A stretch of DNA of 50,243 nucleotides from CAZWRN01 sp964446685 (GCA_964446685.1 CAYUPO010000010.1:1-50243), one strand, 5' to 3'. Shown: positions 41,298 to 49,778, counted from the first letter of the stretch. Numbers and translations: made by a program. Notes: generated by a model not told the origin, from the sequence alone.

Positions 41298-42554
41298 TTA
41301 GTCTATCCTTTGAATATCAGCACCAAGGGATGCTAAATTTTCCACAATATTTTCATAACCTCTTTCAATCAGTTCAGCTTTATTAATGACACTTCTTCCA
41401 TGAGCACATAAAGCTGCCAATACCAGCGCCATTCCAGCCCGGATATCCGGAGTTTCCATCTCACGACCCCACAGCTGGGAAGGACCATAAACAATTACCC
41501 GATGTGGATCAGCGATCACAATATTTGCTCCCATACTCATCAGCTTATCAGTAAAAAACATTCTCGACTCATACATCCAGTCGTGCAGCAATGATATCCC
41601 TTTAGATTGTGTGGCTAAAACAATGGTCATACTCATCAGGTCGGTCGGAAATCCCGGCCATGGTCTGACATGTAGTCTATTGATCGCCTGTAAATCTTTT
41701 CCAGAAACAACTATCGTTTTTCCTTCTTCTTTAAAATCAATTCCCATTTTTTGTAAAGGCAGATAAAGCGGTTCCAGATCTTTTAATGAAGTATTAGTCA
41801 GAGTTATTTCTCCTCCGGTAATAGCCGCTGCTACAGCATAAGTTCCTATTTCTAGATACTCTGTCCCAATTTCAAACTCAGCATCTTCAAATTCAGTTGT
41901 TGCAGTAATATTCAAAGTAGGCGAACCTATTCCCGAGATTTCCACTCCCATTTTCTGAAGCAATTTACACAGATCCACTACATGAGGCTCCATAGCACAA
42001 TTTTTTAAAGTGGTTTTACCTTTGCCATAACTGGCAGCCAAAATTAGATTTTCAGTTGCAGTCACAGATGGCTCATCTAGAAAAATTTCCTCAGTCTTGT
42101 CTCGGTCGCCTCTTTTACCTTTGTAATCCCGATCTTCCCTTTCAAACTCAAACCCCAGCTCCTCAAACCCCTGAATGTGTGTCTCAATACTTCTCTTACC
42201 GATAATATCTCCGCCTGGATGTGAAAATTCAGCTTTACCCATTCTTCCCAGAAGAGGCCCGACAATCAAAATTGACGCCCGCAGTCTTCTGATCAACTCC
42301 TTTGGCATCCGAAAATCAGACAGTTCAGCCGCATTTATTGTCAGAGTATGCTCCCCTCTTTCAACTTTCACTCCTAATGAAGTCAAAATATCAATCATCA
42401 CAGCTACATCAGAGATATGCGGAACATTTGTCAGAGTTACTAATTTATCAGACAACAGAGCTGCTGCCATACAAGGCAAAACGGAGTTTTTATTACCGGA
42501 TACCCGAATCGTTCCGCTTAATTTTTTGCCGCCTTCAATAATATAAGTTGCCAT
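41298..42554 (-). CDS. murA: UDP-GlcNAc 1-carboxyvinyltransferase with Asp in the active-site loop
   Basis: The product has 418 residues, full length. The substrate Lys is K22 (GNKNSVLP). The loop that normally carries Cys115 reads HPGGDIIGKRSIETHIQG, with D116 at the Cys position. Enzymes with Asp here (Mycobacterium, Chlamydia) are active but insensitive to fosfomycin. It performs the first committed step of peptidoglycan precursor synthesis in the cytoplasm. A TATAAT lies 8 bases before the ATG. Confidence 0.95.
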   Translation of the reverse strand: MATYIIEGGKKLSGTIRVSGNKNSVLPCMAAALLSDKLVTLTNVPHISDVAVMIDILTSLGVKVERGEHTLTINAAELSDFRMPKELIRRLRASILIVGPLLGRMGKAEFSHPGGDIIGKRSIETHIQGFEELGFEFEREDRDYKGKRGDRDKTEEIFLDEPSVTATENLILAASYGKGKTTLKNCAMEPHVVDLCKLLQKMGVEISGIGSPTLNITATTEFEDAEFEIGTEYLEIGTYAVAAAITGGEITLTNTSLKDLEPLYLPLQKMGIDFKEEGKTIVVSGKDLQAINRLHVRPWPGFPTDLMSMTIVLATQSKGISLLHDWMYESRMFFTDKLMSMGANIVIADPHRVIVYGPSQLWGREMETPDIRAGMALVLAALCAHGRSVINKAELIERGYENIVENLASLGADIQRID

Positions 42555-42602
42555 TGATAAAAATTATAACTAAACCCTCAGGTTAAAGCAAAGCTGTCAA
42601 TC

Positions 42603-43346
42603 TTATATACCTATTTGATTAAGTGGATTTTGACTAATGGTGACAAAGTCCAAACGGTCATAAAGATGTTTACCTTCAGGAGAAGCCAAAAGTGAAGCAC
42701 TCTGATAACCATTCTCAGCTGAATCACTTAATACTCTTTCTAACAAGGTTGTACCAAATCCCTGGCCTTGAAATTCTGGAAGAGTGGCCATACTCCAAAC
42801 CTGAACATCAGGTTTGTTTGCCATTCGACCAGAAATTAAAGTTACAGTTGATGTCGGTCTGCCTTCATGAACCAACGTATAAATTCCAACTGTTTTATCT
42901 CTTAAAACACCTACGTTTACGATTTGATTTAAGTCATCAATATCCGTACCAAAGGCCTGGTGCTGGATCAAATTTGAAACACCAATCTGTGGAAGAGTAG
43001 TCGCCTTTTCAATTAATACATCAACTGGTAATTTCGTATCTTGTCTGACTGAATCATCCAACTGTCTAATTTGTAATGTGGAAAAACCCAGATGCTCATT
43101 CTGAGTCATCGAACTAGGGCCATAAACAAAACCAGGTAATTGTCTGGTTAATAGCTCTTCATGTAGTTTCTGCAAACCACCTTCACTTCCTGTAAATCCC
43201 AAATTCAACCAGGGATCCTGTAAATGTGTCATTACTAACCAATCCGGAGCCACACCAACTAATTCCAGTTTTGGGGCGTCTTGAGAAATGGCTTTGACAG
43301 CTTTTTTAGCACTAACAAAAAAATCTTTTTCAATCGACAGGGACAT
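42603..43346 (-). CDS. GNAT-family acetyltransferase
   Basis: The product has 247 residues. The C-terminal GNAT fold has the acetyl-CoA binding motif ATLPEFQGQGFGTTLLERVL and the following SASLLASPEGKHLYDRLDF. The N-terminal 100 residues are less clear and may be a second, degenerate GNAT domain. Substrate unknown. A minus-strand TATAAT at 43356-43361 lies close to its ATG. Divergent from the HAD gene. Confidence 0.85.
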   Translation of the reverse strand: MSLSIEKDFFVSAKKAVKAISQDAPKLELVGVAPDWLVMTHLQDPWLNLGFTGSEGGLQKLHEELLTRQLPGFVYGPSSMTQNEHLGFSTLQIRQLDDSVRQDTKLPVDVLIEKATTLPQIGVSNLIQHQAFGTDIDDLNQIVNVGVLRDKTVGIYTLVHEGRPTSTVTLISGRMANKPDVQVWSMATLPEFQGQGFGTTLLERVLSDSAENGYQSASLLASPEGKHLYDRLDFVTISQNPLNQIGI

Positions 43347-43393
43347 AACTATGAAATTATAACACGGAAGAGTGATATTAAAAAACTATAAGT

Positions 43394-43421
43394 TGAAATA
43401 TTGATTTAGGTTATCTAAAAT
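43394..43421 (+). promoter_or_regulatory. Promoter of the HAD-like gene
   Basis: TTGAAA (43394-43399) and TAAAAT (43416-43421), 16 bases apart; ATG 43429 is 8 bases after the -10 box, so the leader is absent or 1-2 bases. Confidence 0.5.
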
Positions 43422-43428
43422 ATGCACT

Positions 43429-44145
43429 ATGAAAGATAAAATAATATGCTGGGATTTAGACTATACATTAGGAGAATTTAGTATTTTAGCAATTAAACAA
43501 GAATACGGAATTGATAGTGACGAATTTAAAAGTTTTGCACAAAAATTCCCTTTTTCAGTAAGATATGGCATGGCGGAAACATTGGAGAAATTATTAATTA
43601 CGGGACATACAAATGTAGTAACTACATCAGCAACAAAAAAATATGCGGAAGAAGCCTTAAGAAAAAGTAAATTAAGACCCTATTTTGCGGAGGTCTTTGG
43701 TAGAAGTAAAGTATGTAAAGATGGTAGCTTTGGCAAAGATTACTTACCAGTAGCTCATTGGGCACAAATTGATAAAGACCACGTTTCTAGAAGCATGTTA
43801 GTGATAGGTGATGCAATTGGCGATAAACCTCGTGATATTGACGACTTAGTATTTCTACATGATGCAACTTCTCCAAATGCTGATCCCGTTATCATTTCCC
43901 GTACCATAACTGCTTTGGAAAATACAGATAATAATTATAAAACGGCATTTGATGCGCTTTACGAGCAAGGCCAAAAAATTAGATCCTTCCGTGGACTTGA
44001 CTTAGGCGGAGGCTTAAGAATTTCATTAGAATATACCGATGTTTATCGAAGAACTCGTGATACAGAAGAGACAGGGAAATATCCAGTTATAGTTTTAGCT
44101 CCCGATTTAAAAATTCACCAAAAACCTTTGGTACAAATTACTTAA
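43429..44145 (+). CDS. HAD-superfamily hydrolase-like protein
   Basis: The product has 238 residues. Motif I is CWDLDYTLGEF (DxDxT), motif II is VVTTSA, motif III Lys is in KVCKDGSFGKDYL, and motif IV is LVIGDAIGDKPRD. These are the four HAD motifs, so the enzyme should be an active phosphohydrolase on an unknown small substrate. The extra C-terminal segment after residue 175 has no known match to me. Its end overlaps the glmS stop by 8 bases on the other strand. Confidence 0.8.
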   Translation: MKDKIICWDLDYTLGEFSILAIKQEYGIDSDEFKSFAQKFPFSVRYGMAETLEKLLITGHTNVVTTSATKKYAEEALRKSKLRPYFAEVFGRSKVCKDGSFGKDYLPVAHWAQIDKDHVSRSMLVIGDAIGDKPRDIDDLVFLHDATSPNADPVIISRTITALENTDNNYKTAFDALYEQGQKIRSFRGLDLGGGLRISLEYTDVYRRTRDTEETGKYPVIVLAPDLKIHQKPLVQIT

Positions 44146-45898
44146 CAGTCACAGATTTGGCTAAATTTCTTGGCTTGTCAGGATCTAGACCTTTGCCTTT
44201 GGTAATATTGTAAGCTAGCAGCTGAGCAGCTACTACATTTGGAATAACCACCGCTTCATTACAACTCGCTACTTCAATATACTCATCATAAACCGGATTG
44301 GGTTTGGAAGAGATTCCTATCACAAAAGCTCCCCTGGCTTTCACTTCATGTGCCGAAGACAAAGTATCCTCATATGTTTCATCTTCCGGGTTATAGACAA
44401 TCACCGGAGTACCTTTTTCAATCAAAGCAATGACACCATGTTTCAACTCCCCTGCTGCAAAACCTTCGGCATGAATATATGAAGACTCTTTGATTTTCAG
44501 AGCCGATTCAAGAGCTGTGGGGTATGAAACACCCCGTCCTAAAACAAAAATATCTTTTGCGTCTTGTAAATTTTTGGCAATTTTGGCAAATAGTTGAGAG
44601 TCATTCAAAAGTTTCTGAGCTTCATTCACAGCAACTGCTAAATCTTTTTGACCCTGATCAAAAGTCTTAGCATAAGCATGGGCTGTTAATATCAGAAAAC
44701 TGACTTTGGCGGTAAATGCTTTTGTCGAAAGCACACATTTTTCAATTCCGGCGTTGAGCAAAAAACTGGCATCAGAGATCCGGTCCAAAGTTGATCCATA
44801 AGTATTCAAAACTGAAGCAATTTTTGCGCCTTTGGCTTTTGATATCCTGACGCTATTAATCAGGTCAATTGTCTCCCCCGACTGAGAAAAAGGCATCAAT
44901 AAAGTATTTTGATTCATAAAATCTGCCAGATAACCAAACTCTGATCCCTCACCAACATGGATCTGTTTTTTGGCAATTTTTGAAAAGATATATTTACCGG
45001 TCAGTGATGCATAAAAAGCTGTCCCACATCCAACAAAATAAGTTTGTTCTGCCTGTTTAATATAATCAGCAAATTTTTGATAAACAGCTTCATCCCTAGA
45101 CATCAGCTCCTGAACAATAGTTGGCTGCTCATGCATCTCTTTGGTCATAAAGTCTGGATACTCACCCAGCAGAGCTTGTTTTGGATCCATATCCAGTTTC
45201 TGCAAAGTGATTGATTTGACTTCACCTTTAGTTGTAAAAAATTCTACCCCTTGCTTGGTAATCTGTAGCAAATCCCCATCTTCAAAAAAATAAACATTTC
45301 GGGTATGTGGCAAAAGTGCTGAAACATCAGAAGCCAAAAAATATTCATTGTTTTCCTGCCCGAAAATAAGTGGAGAACCATTTTTGATAGCTAGGATAAC
45401 ATCTTCTTTGGGAAAGAAAAAAATAATTCCATTCAACCCTTCCAAATGGTGAAATGTTTTCAAAGCTACTTCTTTCAAATCTGAAGTAGTTTTTTTGATC
45501 TCAGAGGCTAAATGAGCAATTACTTCAGTATCTGTCTCACTTTGAAAGTGATAACCTTTTTTCTCTAATTCTTTTTTAATCTGTTCAAAATTTTCAACAA
45601 TACCATTATGTACTACCACGACCTGCTGATCCTGTGAAACATGTGGATGAGCATTCTCATCTGTAACGCCACCATGAGTGGCCCAGCGGGTATGACCTAC
45701 CGCAATCGAACAATTCATTTCAGGTAAGGTGGCATTACCGATCTTACCGACATGTTTTTCGACCACGAGAGCCCCATCAGCTTTTTTAGCTGCCACACCC
45801 CACGAGTCGTATCCTCTGTATTCCAGAGTTTTTAGACCGTCTAAAACGATATTTCCGGCATCGGTCCGAGGACCAACATAGCCAAATATTCCGCACAT
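44138..45898 (-). CDS. glmS: Glutamine-fructose-6-phosphate aminotransferase (isomerising)
   Basis: The product has 586 residues. The N-terminal Cys nucleophile (MCGIFGYVG) and the glutaminase motifs RWATHGGVTDENAHPH are present. Two SIS domains follow, and the end is DKPRNLAKSVTVK, typical for GlmS. It makes glucosamine-6-phosphate for peptidoglycan and glycans. No obvious glmS ribozyme is seen upstream; the preceding 436 bases hold palindromes and no gene. Confidence 0.97.
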   Translation of the reverse strand: MCGIFGYVGPRTDAGNIVLDGLKTLEYRGYDSWGVAAKKADGALVVEKHVGKIGNATLPEMNCSIAVGHTRWATHGGVTDENAHPHVSQDQQVVVVHNGIVENFEQIKKELEKKGYHFQSETDTEVIAHLASEIKKTTSDLKEVALKTFHHLEGLNGIIFFFPKEDVILAIKNGSPLIFGQENNEYFLASDVSALLPHTRNVYFFEDGDLLQITKQGVEFFTTKGEVKSITLQKLDMDPKQALLGEYPDFMTKEMHEQPTIVQELMSRDEAVYQKFADYIKQAEQTYFVGCGTAFYASLTGKYIFSKIAKKQIHVGEGSEFGYLADFMNQNTLLMPFSQSGETIDLINSVRISKAKGAKIASVLNTYGSTLDRISDASFLLNAGIEKCVLSTKAFTAKVSFLILTAHAYAKTFDQGQKDLAVAVNEAQKLLNDSQLFAKIAKNLQDAKDIFVLGRGVSYPTALESALKIKESSYIHAEGFAAGELKHGVIALIEKGTPVIVYNPEDETYEDTLSSAHEVKARGAFVIGISSKPNPVYDEYIEVASCNEAVVIPNVVAAQLLAYNITKGKGLDPDKPRNLAKSVTVK

Positions 45899-46334
45899 AT
45901 TTTTTTTTACGCTGAAAAAGTAATTAAAGTTTCAGGTGATTAATCTGATTACCAAAGGAGAAATTAGCTGTTAGTTTCTTTGTTTCAGATATTACTATCT
46001 GATTTTAAAAACTAACTTTAGGATGCTAATCACACCCTAAGGGTTTCCGCAGATGCTTGTTAACTTTGTCATTCTGGCTAATCCAGAATCAAAATCTAAC
46101 AGCCCGATTCCATGTTCAAAAATACTTCTGTATCCGTATCCCGACGTAAGTCGGGATCCATAAAACCCAGGGGTTACCTAAGTAATATATAGATCCCGTA
46201 TCTAGTACGGGATGCGGTGAAGAGGGTATTTTCAAACACAGCCCTTTTCCTCGTTTTCCAATAACTTTCGCTATTGGATCCACACGCTCTTTCTTTACAG
46301 TCTCCTCATGTCAACGTACTGGTAAATGATAACT
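45899..46334. repeat. Gene-free 436 bases with four short palindromes
   Basis: No open frame or RNA gene is seen. It contains ATTCTGG/CCAGAAT (46071-46089), ATCCCGAC/GTCGGGAT (46138-46157), ATCCCGTA/TACGGGAT (46193-46213) and CCAATA/TATTGG (46258-46277), the sort of dispersed palindromic repeat frequent in intergenic DNA. The two GGGAT palindromes are related to each other. Confidence 0.6.
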
Positions 46335-46781
46335 CTAGAGCAAACTGGTGTCAAATGATTTTTCATCAATCAAAAAGCTATTACCTTTCATATCTTTTAA
46401 TTCATTTCTGATAAAAGGAATCATCCACTGCAAATTTGGTAAACATTTAGCGGGCAAATTATTCACATCAAACCATTCAATTTTTTCTTTTTCATAAGTA
46501 ACCGCTTCAAAGATTTTTCCATGAAAAATAACTCCAAATACATACACCTGCCAATCTACACCTTTTAGTGAACCCATCAGCCGGACTTTCTTTTTATCCA
46601 AAACAATCCCACTTTCCTCTTCAATCTCTCTTAAAAAACAGGTCATTCCACCTTCACCTTTTTCAATTTTGCCACCCAAACCATTTAATTTTCCTTTTTG
46701 CCATTCCGGAGCAATCTTATGAATTAGTAATACTTTTTCCAGATCTGGTGTAAATAAAAATCCGACAGTAAATTTTCGCAT
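46335..46781 (-). CDS. NUDIX hydrolase
   Basis: The product has 148 residues. The Nudix box Gx5Ex7REUxEExGU is intact: GGKIEKGEGGMTCFLREIEE followed by ESGI. It resembles MutT/8-oxo-dGTPase-like enzymes by its early LNGLGGK. Substrate not determinable. It is transcribed divergently from the CoA-enzyme gene. Confidence 0.88.
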   Translation of the reverse strand: MRKFTVGFLFTPDLEKVLLIHKIAPEWQKGKLNGLGGKIEKGEGGMTCFLREIEEESGIVLDKKKVRLMGSLKGVDWQVYVFGVIFHGKIFEAVTYEKEKIEWFDVNNLPAKCLPNLQWMIPFIRNELKDMKGNSFLIDEKSFDTSLL

Positions 46782-46788
46782 ATTTTTT

Positions 46789-46954
46789 TCAAGCAGTAAT
46801 TTTAAACATCAGCCAAATTCCAATAATACTTCCTATTCCACTAGTCAAAATAGATGTAAACGAAAAAAAACTATCTCCCCATAAAAGCGGAATATATCCG
46901 CCTACAACTGATCCGATCGTTAATCCAAGCATAATTAAAAAATTACGAGACATA
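46789..46954 (-). pseudogene. Frameshifted small membrane protein
   Basis: From ATG 46954 the minus-strand frame reads MSRNFLIMLGL, then one extra base in a TTT run (46920-46922) breaks it. In the next frame it continues TIGSVVGGYIPLLWGD and SILTSGIGSIIGIWLMFKITA to TGA 46789. The joined product is a coherent two-helix membrane protein of about 54 residues. The single-base shift may be a real mutation or an assembly error in a homopolymer. Confidence 0.6.
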
Positions 46955-46972
46955 GCAATATACTAACACGTT

Positions 46973-46978
46973 ATAATA
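46973..46978 (+). promoter_or_regulatory. -10 box of the CoA-enzyme gene
   Basis: TATAAT with ATG at 46984, only 6 bases after the box. The promoter runs through the start of the frameshifted gene on the other strand. Confidence 0.5.
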
Positions 46979-46983
46979 CTTCT

Positions 46984-47955
46984 ATGAGTTTTAGATTTCA
47001 AAAAGTTGTGATTGGCGGCACTTTTGATCTGCTACATCTGGGACATAAAAAACTCCTGCAGACCGCTTTTACAGAAGGCAAATTTGTTAGTATAGGTTTG
47101 ACTACTGATACTTTTAATATTGCCAGGGATAAATATACCTTCCAAAATTTTCCCCAGAGAAAAAGACAATTGTCTTCTTATCTTAATACAGCCGGATTTA
47201 CTAACCGATACAAAATCATTCCCATAAATGACATCTACGGTAATTCCCATACTGATCAGCAACTTGAAGCAATTGTAGTAACATCCGAAACTGATAAAAA
47301 TTCAAAACTAATTAATCAAAAAAGATTAGCCACCAATTTACCACAGTTAACAATCATTACTACACCTCATCAGCTTGATCAATCAGCTCAGATAATTTCT
47401 TCTACCCGAATCAGACAAGGATTAATTGACCAAACTGGAATAGTTTATCAACAGTTTTTAAAAAAAATTGCTAACAAACAAATTCCACAAAATCTGCAGC
47501 AAAAGTTAAAAAAACCTTTAGGAAATCTGATCCAGGAAATTCCAAAAAAAATATCTGGCAAATTAATCACAATTGGAGACATCACAACTAAAAATTTTTT
47601 AAACAAAAACCAAACTCCTGATCTTGCAGTTATTGATCTCAAAACTAAACGAATTCAGCATTTTGATTCAGTTGCTGATTTGGGGATTTCACAAGAAACT
47701 AAAATCATCAAACTAAATAATCCAGCAGGTCAGATTTCCAGTGAACTTATTGATTGTTTATTAAATCAAAACACTAGTAAAAACCAAACAGTTATTCAGA
47801 TTTTGGGAGAAGAAGACTTAGTTGTCTTACCGGCAGTTTTATTAAGTCCTCTGGGAACCCGGATCTATTATGGACAGCCAGATCAGGGACTAGTTTCCAT
47901 CATCGTCAATCCATCTTCCAAGAAAAAAATTTATCAGCTACTGTCACTGGTATAA
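46984..47955 (+). CDS. Fusion: archaeal-type phosphopantetheine adenylyltransferase and GTP-dependent dephospho-CoA kinase
   Basis: The product has 323 residues. Residues 1-155 form a cytidylyltransferase-type domain with GGTFDLLHLGH (HxGH at 18-21) and ISSTRIR (138-144), closer in style to the archaeal/eukaryotic PPAT than to bacterial CoaD. Residues 190-323 match DUF359, the archaeal GTP-dependent dephospho-CoA kinase: ITIGDITTKNFL, PDLAVIDLKTKR, GEEDLVVLPAVLLSPLG and YYGQP. Together the two domains would carry out the last two steps of CoA synthesis. Fusion of these in a bacterium is unusual. It precedes a NUDIX gene by 4 bases. Confidence 0.85.
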   Translation: MSFRFQKVVIGGTFDLLHLGHKKLLQTAFTEGKFVSIGLTTDTFNIARDKYTFQNFPQRKRQLSSYLNTAGFTNRYKIIPINDIYGNSHTDQQLEAIVVTSETDKNSKLINQKRLATNLPQLTIITTPHQLDQSAQIISSTRIRQGLIDQTGIVYQQFLKKIANKQIPQNLQQKLKKPLGNLIQEIPKKISGKLITIGDITTKNFLNKNQTPDLAVIDLKTKRIQHFDSVADLGISQETKIIKLNNPAGQISSELIDCLLNQNTSKNQTVIQILGEEDLVVLPAVLLSPLGTRIYYGQPDQGLVSIIVNPSSKKKIYQLLSLV

Positions 47956-47959
47956 ATTT

Positions 47960-48433
47960 ATGAAAAAACAAACAACCGGTGTTTACCTGATCAAGAATAA
48001 CCAGATTTTATTTTTAGTTAGAAAAAAGAAAAATGATACCAGACACCAACAGAAAATTTATCTACCAATTGGCGGACATGTCGAAGATGGCGAAGAGGTC
48101 ACAGCAGCTGCCATTCGTGAAGTCAATGAAGAATCAGGTATCACAGTTCACTCACTAGAATTAAAAGGTATCCTCAACATCCGTGGTCAGGCGACAGGAG
48201 AAAATGATATTACAATGTTTATTTTTACTTCTGTTGACTTTACAGGTAAAGCCAAAACCGGAAATGAAGGATCGTTTGAATGGGTTAAACAGGATCAATT
48301 AGATAGGGTGAATTTATACACTGGTGACAAAATATTTCTAAATTATTTATTCAGTTCACAATTTTTTGTTTTAGATTTTGAGTATCAGGGATTTACATTT
48401 ATCTCTCACAAAGTATTAAAGCTGATTAATTAA
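47960..48433 (+). CDS. NUDIX hydrolase
   Basis: The product has 157 residues. The Nudix box GGHVEDGEEVTAAAIREVNE plus ESGI is complete. It starts 4 bases after the CoA fusion gene and is probably co-transcribed with it. It could clean up nucleotide or CoA-type metabolites, but the substrate motif is not visible. Confidence 0.88.
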   Translation: MKKQTTGVYLIKNNQILFLVRKKKNDTRHQQKIYLPIGGHVEDGEEVTAAAIREVNEESGITVHSLELKGILNIRGQATGENDITMFIFTSVDFTGKAKTGNEGSFEWVKQDQLDRVNLYTGDKIFLNYLFSSQFFVLDFEYQGFTFISHKVLKLIN

Positions 48434-48445
48434 CCTGTTTTGTAT

Positions 48446-48451
48446 TAAAAT
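48446..48451 (+). promoter_or_regulatory. -10 box of truB
   Basis: TAAAAT with ATG at 48458, 7 bases after the box; no Shine-Dalgarno sequence, so a leaderless mRNA is expected. Confidence 0.4.
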
Positions 48452-48457
48452 ACCCAA

Positions 48458-49231
48458 ATGGAAGAAATAATCAGTGTTTATAAACCAATTGGTATTACCC
48501 CCTACCAGTTAATTCAGAATTTAAGAAAAAAGGATTCAAGATTCAAGGATCTTAAAATAGGCTACGCCGGCCGACTTGATCCATTGGCTCATGGAGTCAT
48601 GCTCTTAACTCTTGGTGAAGGAAATAAAAACCGTGACAAATATTTAAATTTAAATAAATCTTACGACTTTACTGTTTTATTTGGTGTCGAAACAGATTCA
48701 TATGATTATTTGGGTTTCTTAAATTCATCAGCGATCTTACCAATTCCAGAAAATCTGGAGGAGAAAATTAAAAATTTTATTAAAAACAACCATGGGAAAT
48801 TCACCCAACCCTATCCCCCATTTTCTTCAAAACCAGTGAATGGTATCCCTTTATACAAATTAGCCAAAAGCGGCAAGATTGACCTAAACACAATTCCAAC
48901 AAAAGATGTGGAAATTTTTAACCTTAAACTTAAATTAATAGAAACAAAATCCACAGCAGATATTAAAAAAGAAATTATTTCCAATTTAAAAAAAATAAAA
49001 GGTTATTTCCGCCAAACAAAAACAATTCAAAAATGGCAGGAATTATTCAAAAAACACCCCGATCATTCTTTCACCATGGCCCATTTTTCAATAGATTGTT
49101 CATCCGGTACATATGTCAGATCACTAGCCCAAAGAATGGGACAGGATCTAAAATGCAATGCCATAGCCTACGAAATTTACCGCACCAAAGTCGGAAACTT
49201 TACAATTACCGATGCAATGAAAATTGAATAG
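48458..49231 (+). CDS. truB: tRNA pseudouridine-55 synthase
   Basis: The product has 257 residues. The catalytic Asp is D41 in GYAGRLDPLAHGVM, and the YKL and GTYVRSLAQRMG motifs are present. It lacks the C-terminal PUA domain of long TruB proteins. Compared with the compact core it has a Lys-rich insertion between about residues 165 and 195. It modifies U55 in the T arm of tRNAs, in the cytoplasm. Confidence 0.93.
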   Translation: MEEIISVYKPIGITPYQLIQNLRKKDSRFKDLKIGYAGRLDPLAHGVMLLTLGEGNKNRDKYLNLNKSYDFTVLFGVETDSYDYLGFLNSSAILPIPENLEEKIKNFIKNNHGKFTQPYPPFSSKPVNGIPLYKLAKSGKIDLNTIPTKDVEIFNLKLKLIETKSTADIKKEIISNLKKIKGYFRQTKTIQKWQELFKKHPDHSFTMAHFSIDCSSGTYVRSLAQRMGQDLKCNAIAYEIYRTKVGNFTITDAMKIE

Positions 49232-49340
49232 TAGAAGTAGAACCTATATTTCTTTCAAAATACCCCTATTTCTGTTAAAATTCCTATGTTACTTATAACT
49301 GTTGTTTGTTATTTGGTTTTTGATATTTGTTATTTTATAA

Positions 49341-49361
49341 TGCGGGATCGTCTAATGGTAA
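49341..49361 (+). repeat. 5' fragment of the tRNA-Gln gene
   Basis: The first 20 bases of the downstream tRNA-Gln (TGCGGGATCGTCTAATGGTA) are repeated here, preceded by TATAAT (49336-49341). No anticodon arm follows, so it is a truncated copy. Confidence 0.75.
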
Positions 49362-49405
49362 GAGAATCTTTCCATCAGCCGATCTACTTTGTTTAATAAT
49401 TACTT

Positions 49406-49476
49406 TGCGGGATCGTCTAATGGTAGGACGACAGCCTTTGGAGCTGTCTATCATGGTTCGAACCCATGTCCCGCAG
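49406..49476 (+). tRNA. tRNA-Gln (anticodon TTG)
   Basis: Acceptor TGCGGGA/TCCCGCA, D stem GTC/GAC, anticodon stem ACAGC/GCTGT around CTTTGGA (anticodon TTG), T arm CATGGTTCGAACCCATG, discriminator G. It is 71 bases, with no encoded CCA. A terminator follows. Confidence 0.92.
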
Positions 49477-49488
49477 CATTTTAAAAAA

Positions 49489-49512
49489 ACACCCCTTGTG
49501 GGTGTATTTTTT
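49489..49512 (+). terminator. Intrinsic terminator after tRNA-Gln
   Basis: ACACCC-CTTGT-GGGTGT followed by ATTTTTT (49506-49512), with an A-run on the other side (AAAAAA before the stem), so it could work on both strands. Confidence 0.85.
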
Positions 49513-49625
49513 AAAATATGTGTGGACTAAGGATTCGAATCTCCGATTTAACCATTTAAAATTATCGTTATCACTCTCTTCATAAATTAAAATACGAATT
49601 TAAATCTTTTAGGAAGGTGGTTCGG

Positions 49626-49666
49626 CAATTTCTCTATCAAACGGTCTCTTATAAGTAGAGAAATTG
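49626..49666. other. 11-bp hairpin
   Basis: CAATTTCTCTA (49626-49636) and TAGAGAAATTG (49656-49666) pair perfectly around a 19-base centre. It lies in the gene-free stretch between tRNA-Gln and the DUF2200 gene. Confidence 0.6.
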
Positions 49667-49672
49667 TGAAGC

Positions 49673-49688
49673 ACCCATGTCCCGCAGC
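49673..49688 (+). repeat. 3' fragment of the tRNA-Gln gene
   Basis: ACCCATGTCCCGCAGC is identical to the 3' end of tRNA-Gln (49462-49477). It is followed by a nested hairpin AGCCG/CGGCT and CGACT/AGTCG (49686-49718). Together with the 5' fragment it brackets the intact gene. Confidence 0.75.
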
Positions 49689-49778
49689 CGATTCGACTCC
49701 TTTCAGTCGCTCACGGCTATAGCCTTTTATTTTGAACATGGTTAATGGGGCGAAATTATTTACCTTTTTTTTGAAGTA

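Noticed and set aside
43616..43630. Palindrome ATGTAGT-A-ACTACAT resembling the BlaI operator
   Set aside because: It is inside the HAD coding region and its spacing differs from the N5 consensus.
45899..46000. glmS ribozyme before glmS
   Set aside because: I see no conserved ribozyme core or cleavage site close to the start; the palindromes there are simple repeats.
49521..49556. tRNA-like segment with ATTCGAATC on the minus strand
   Set aside because: The T stem does not pair and no anticodon or acceptor arm follows; at most an old fragment.
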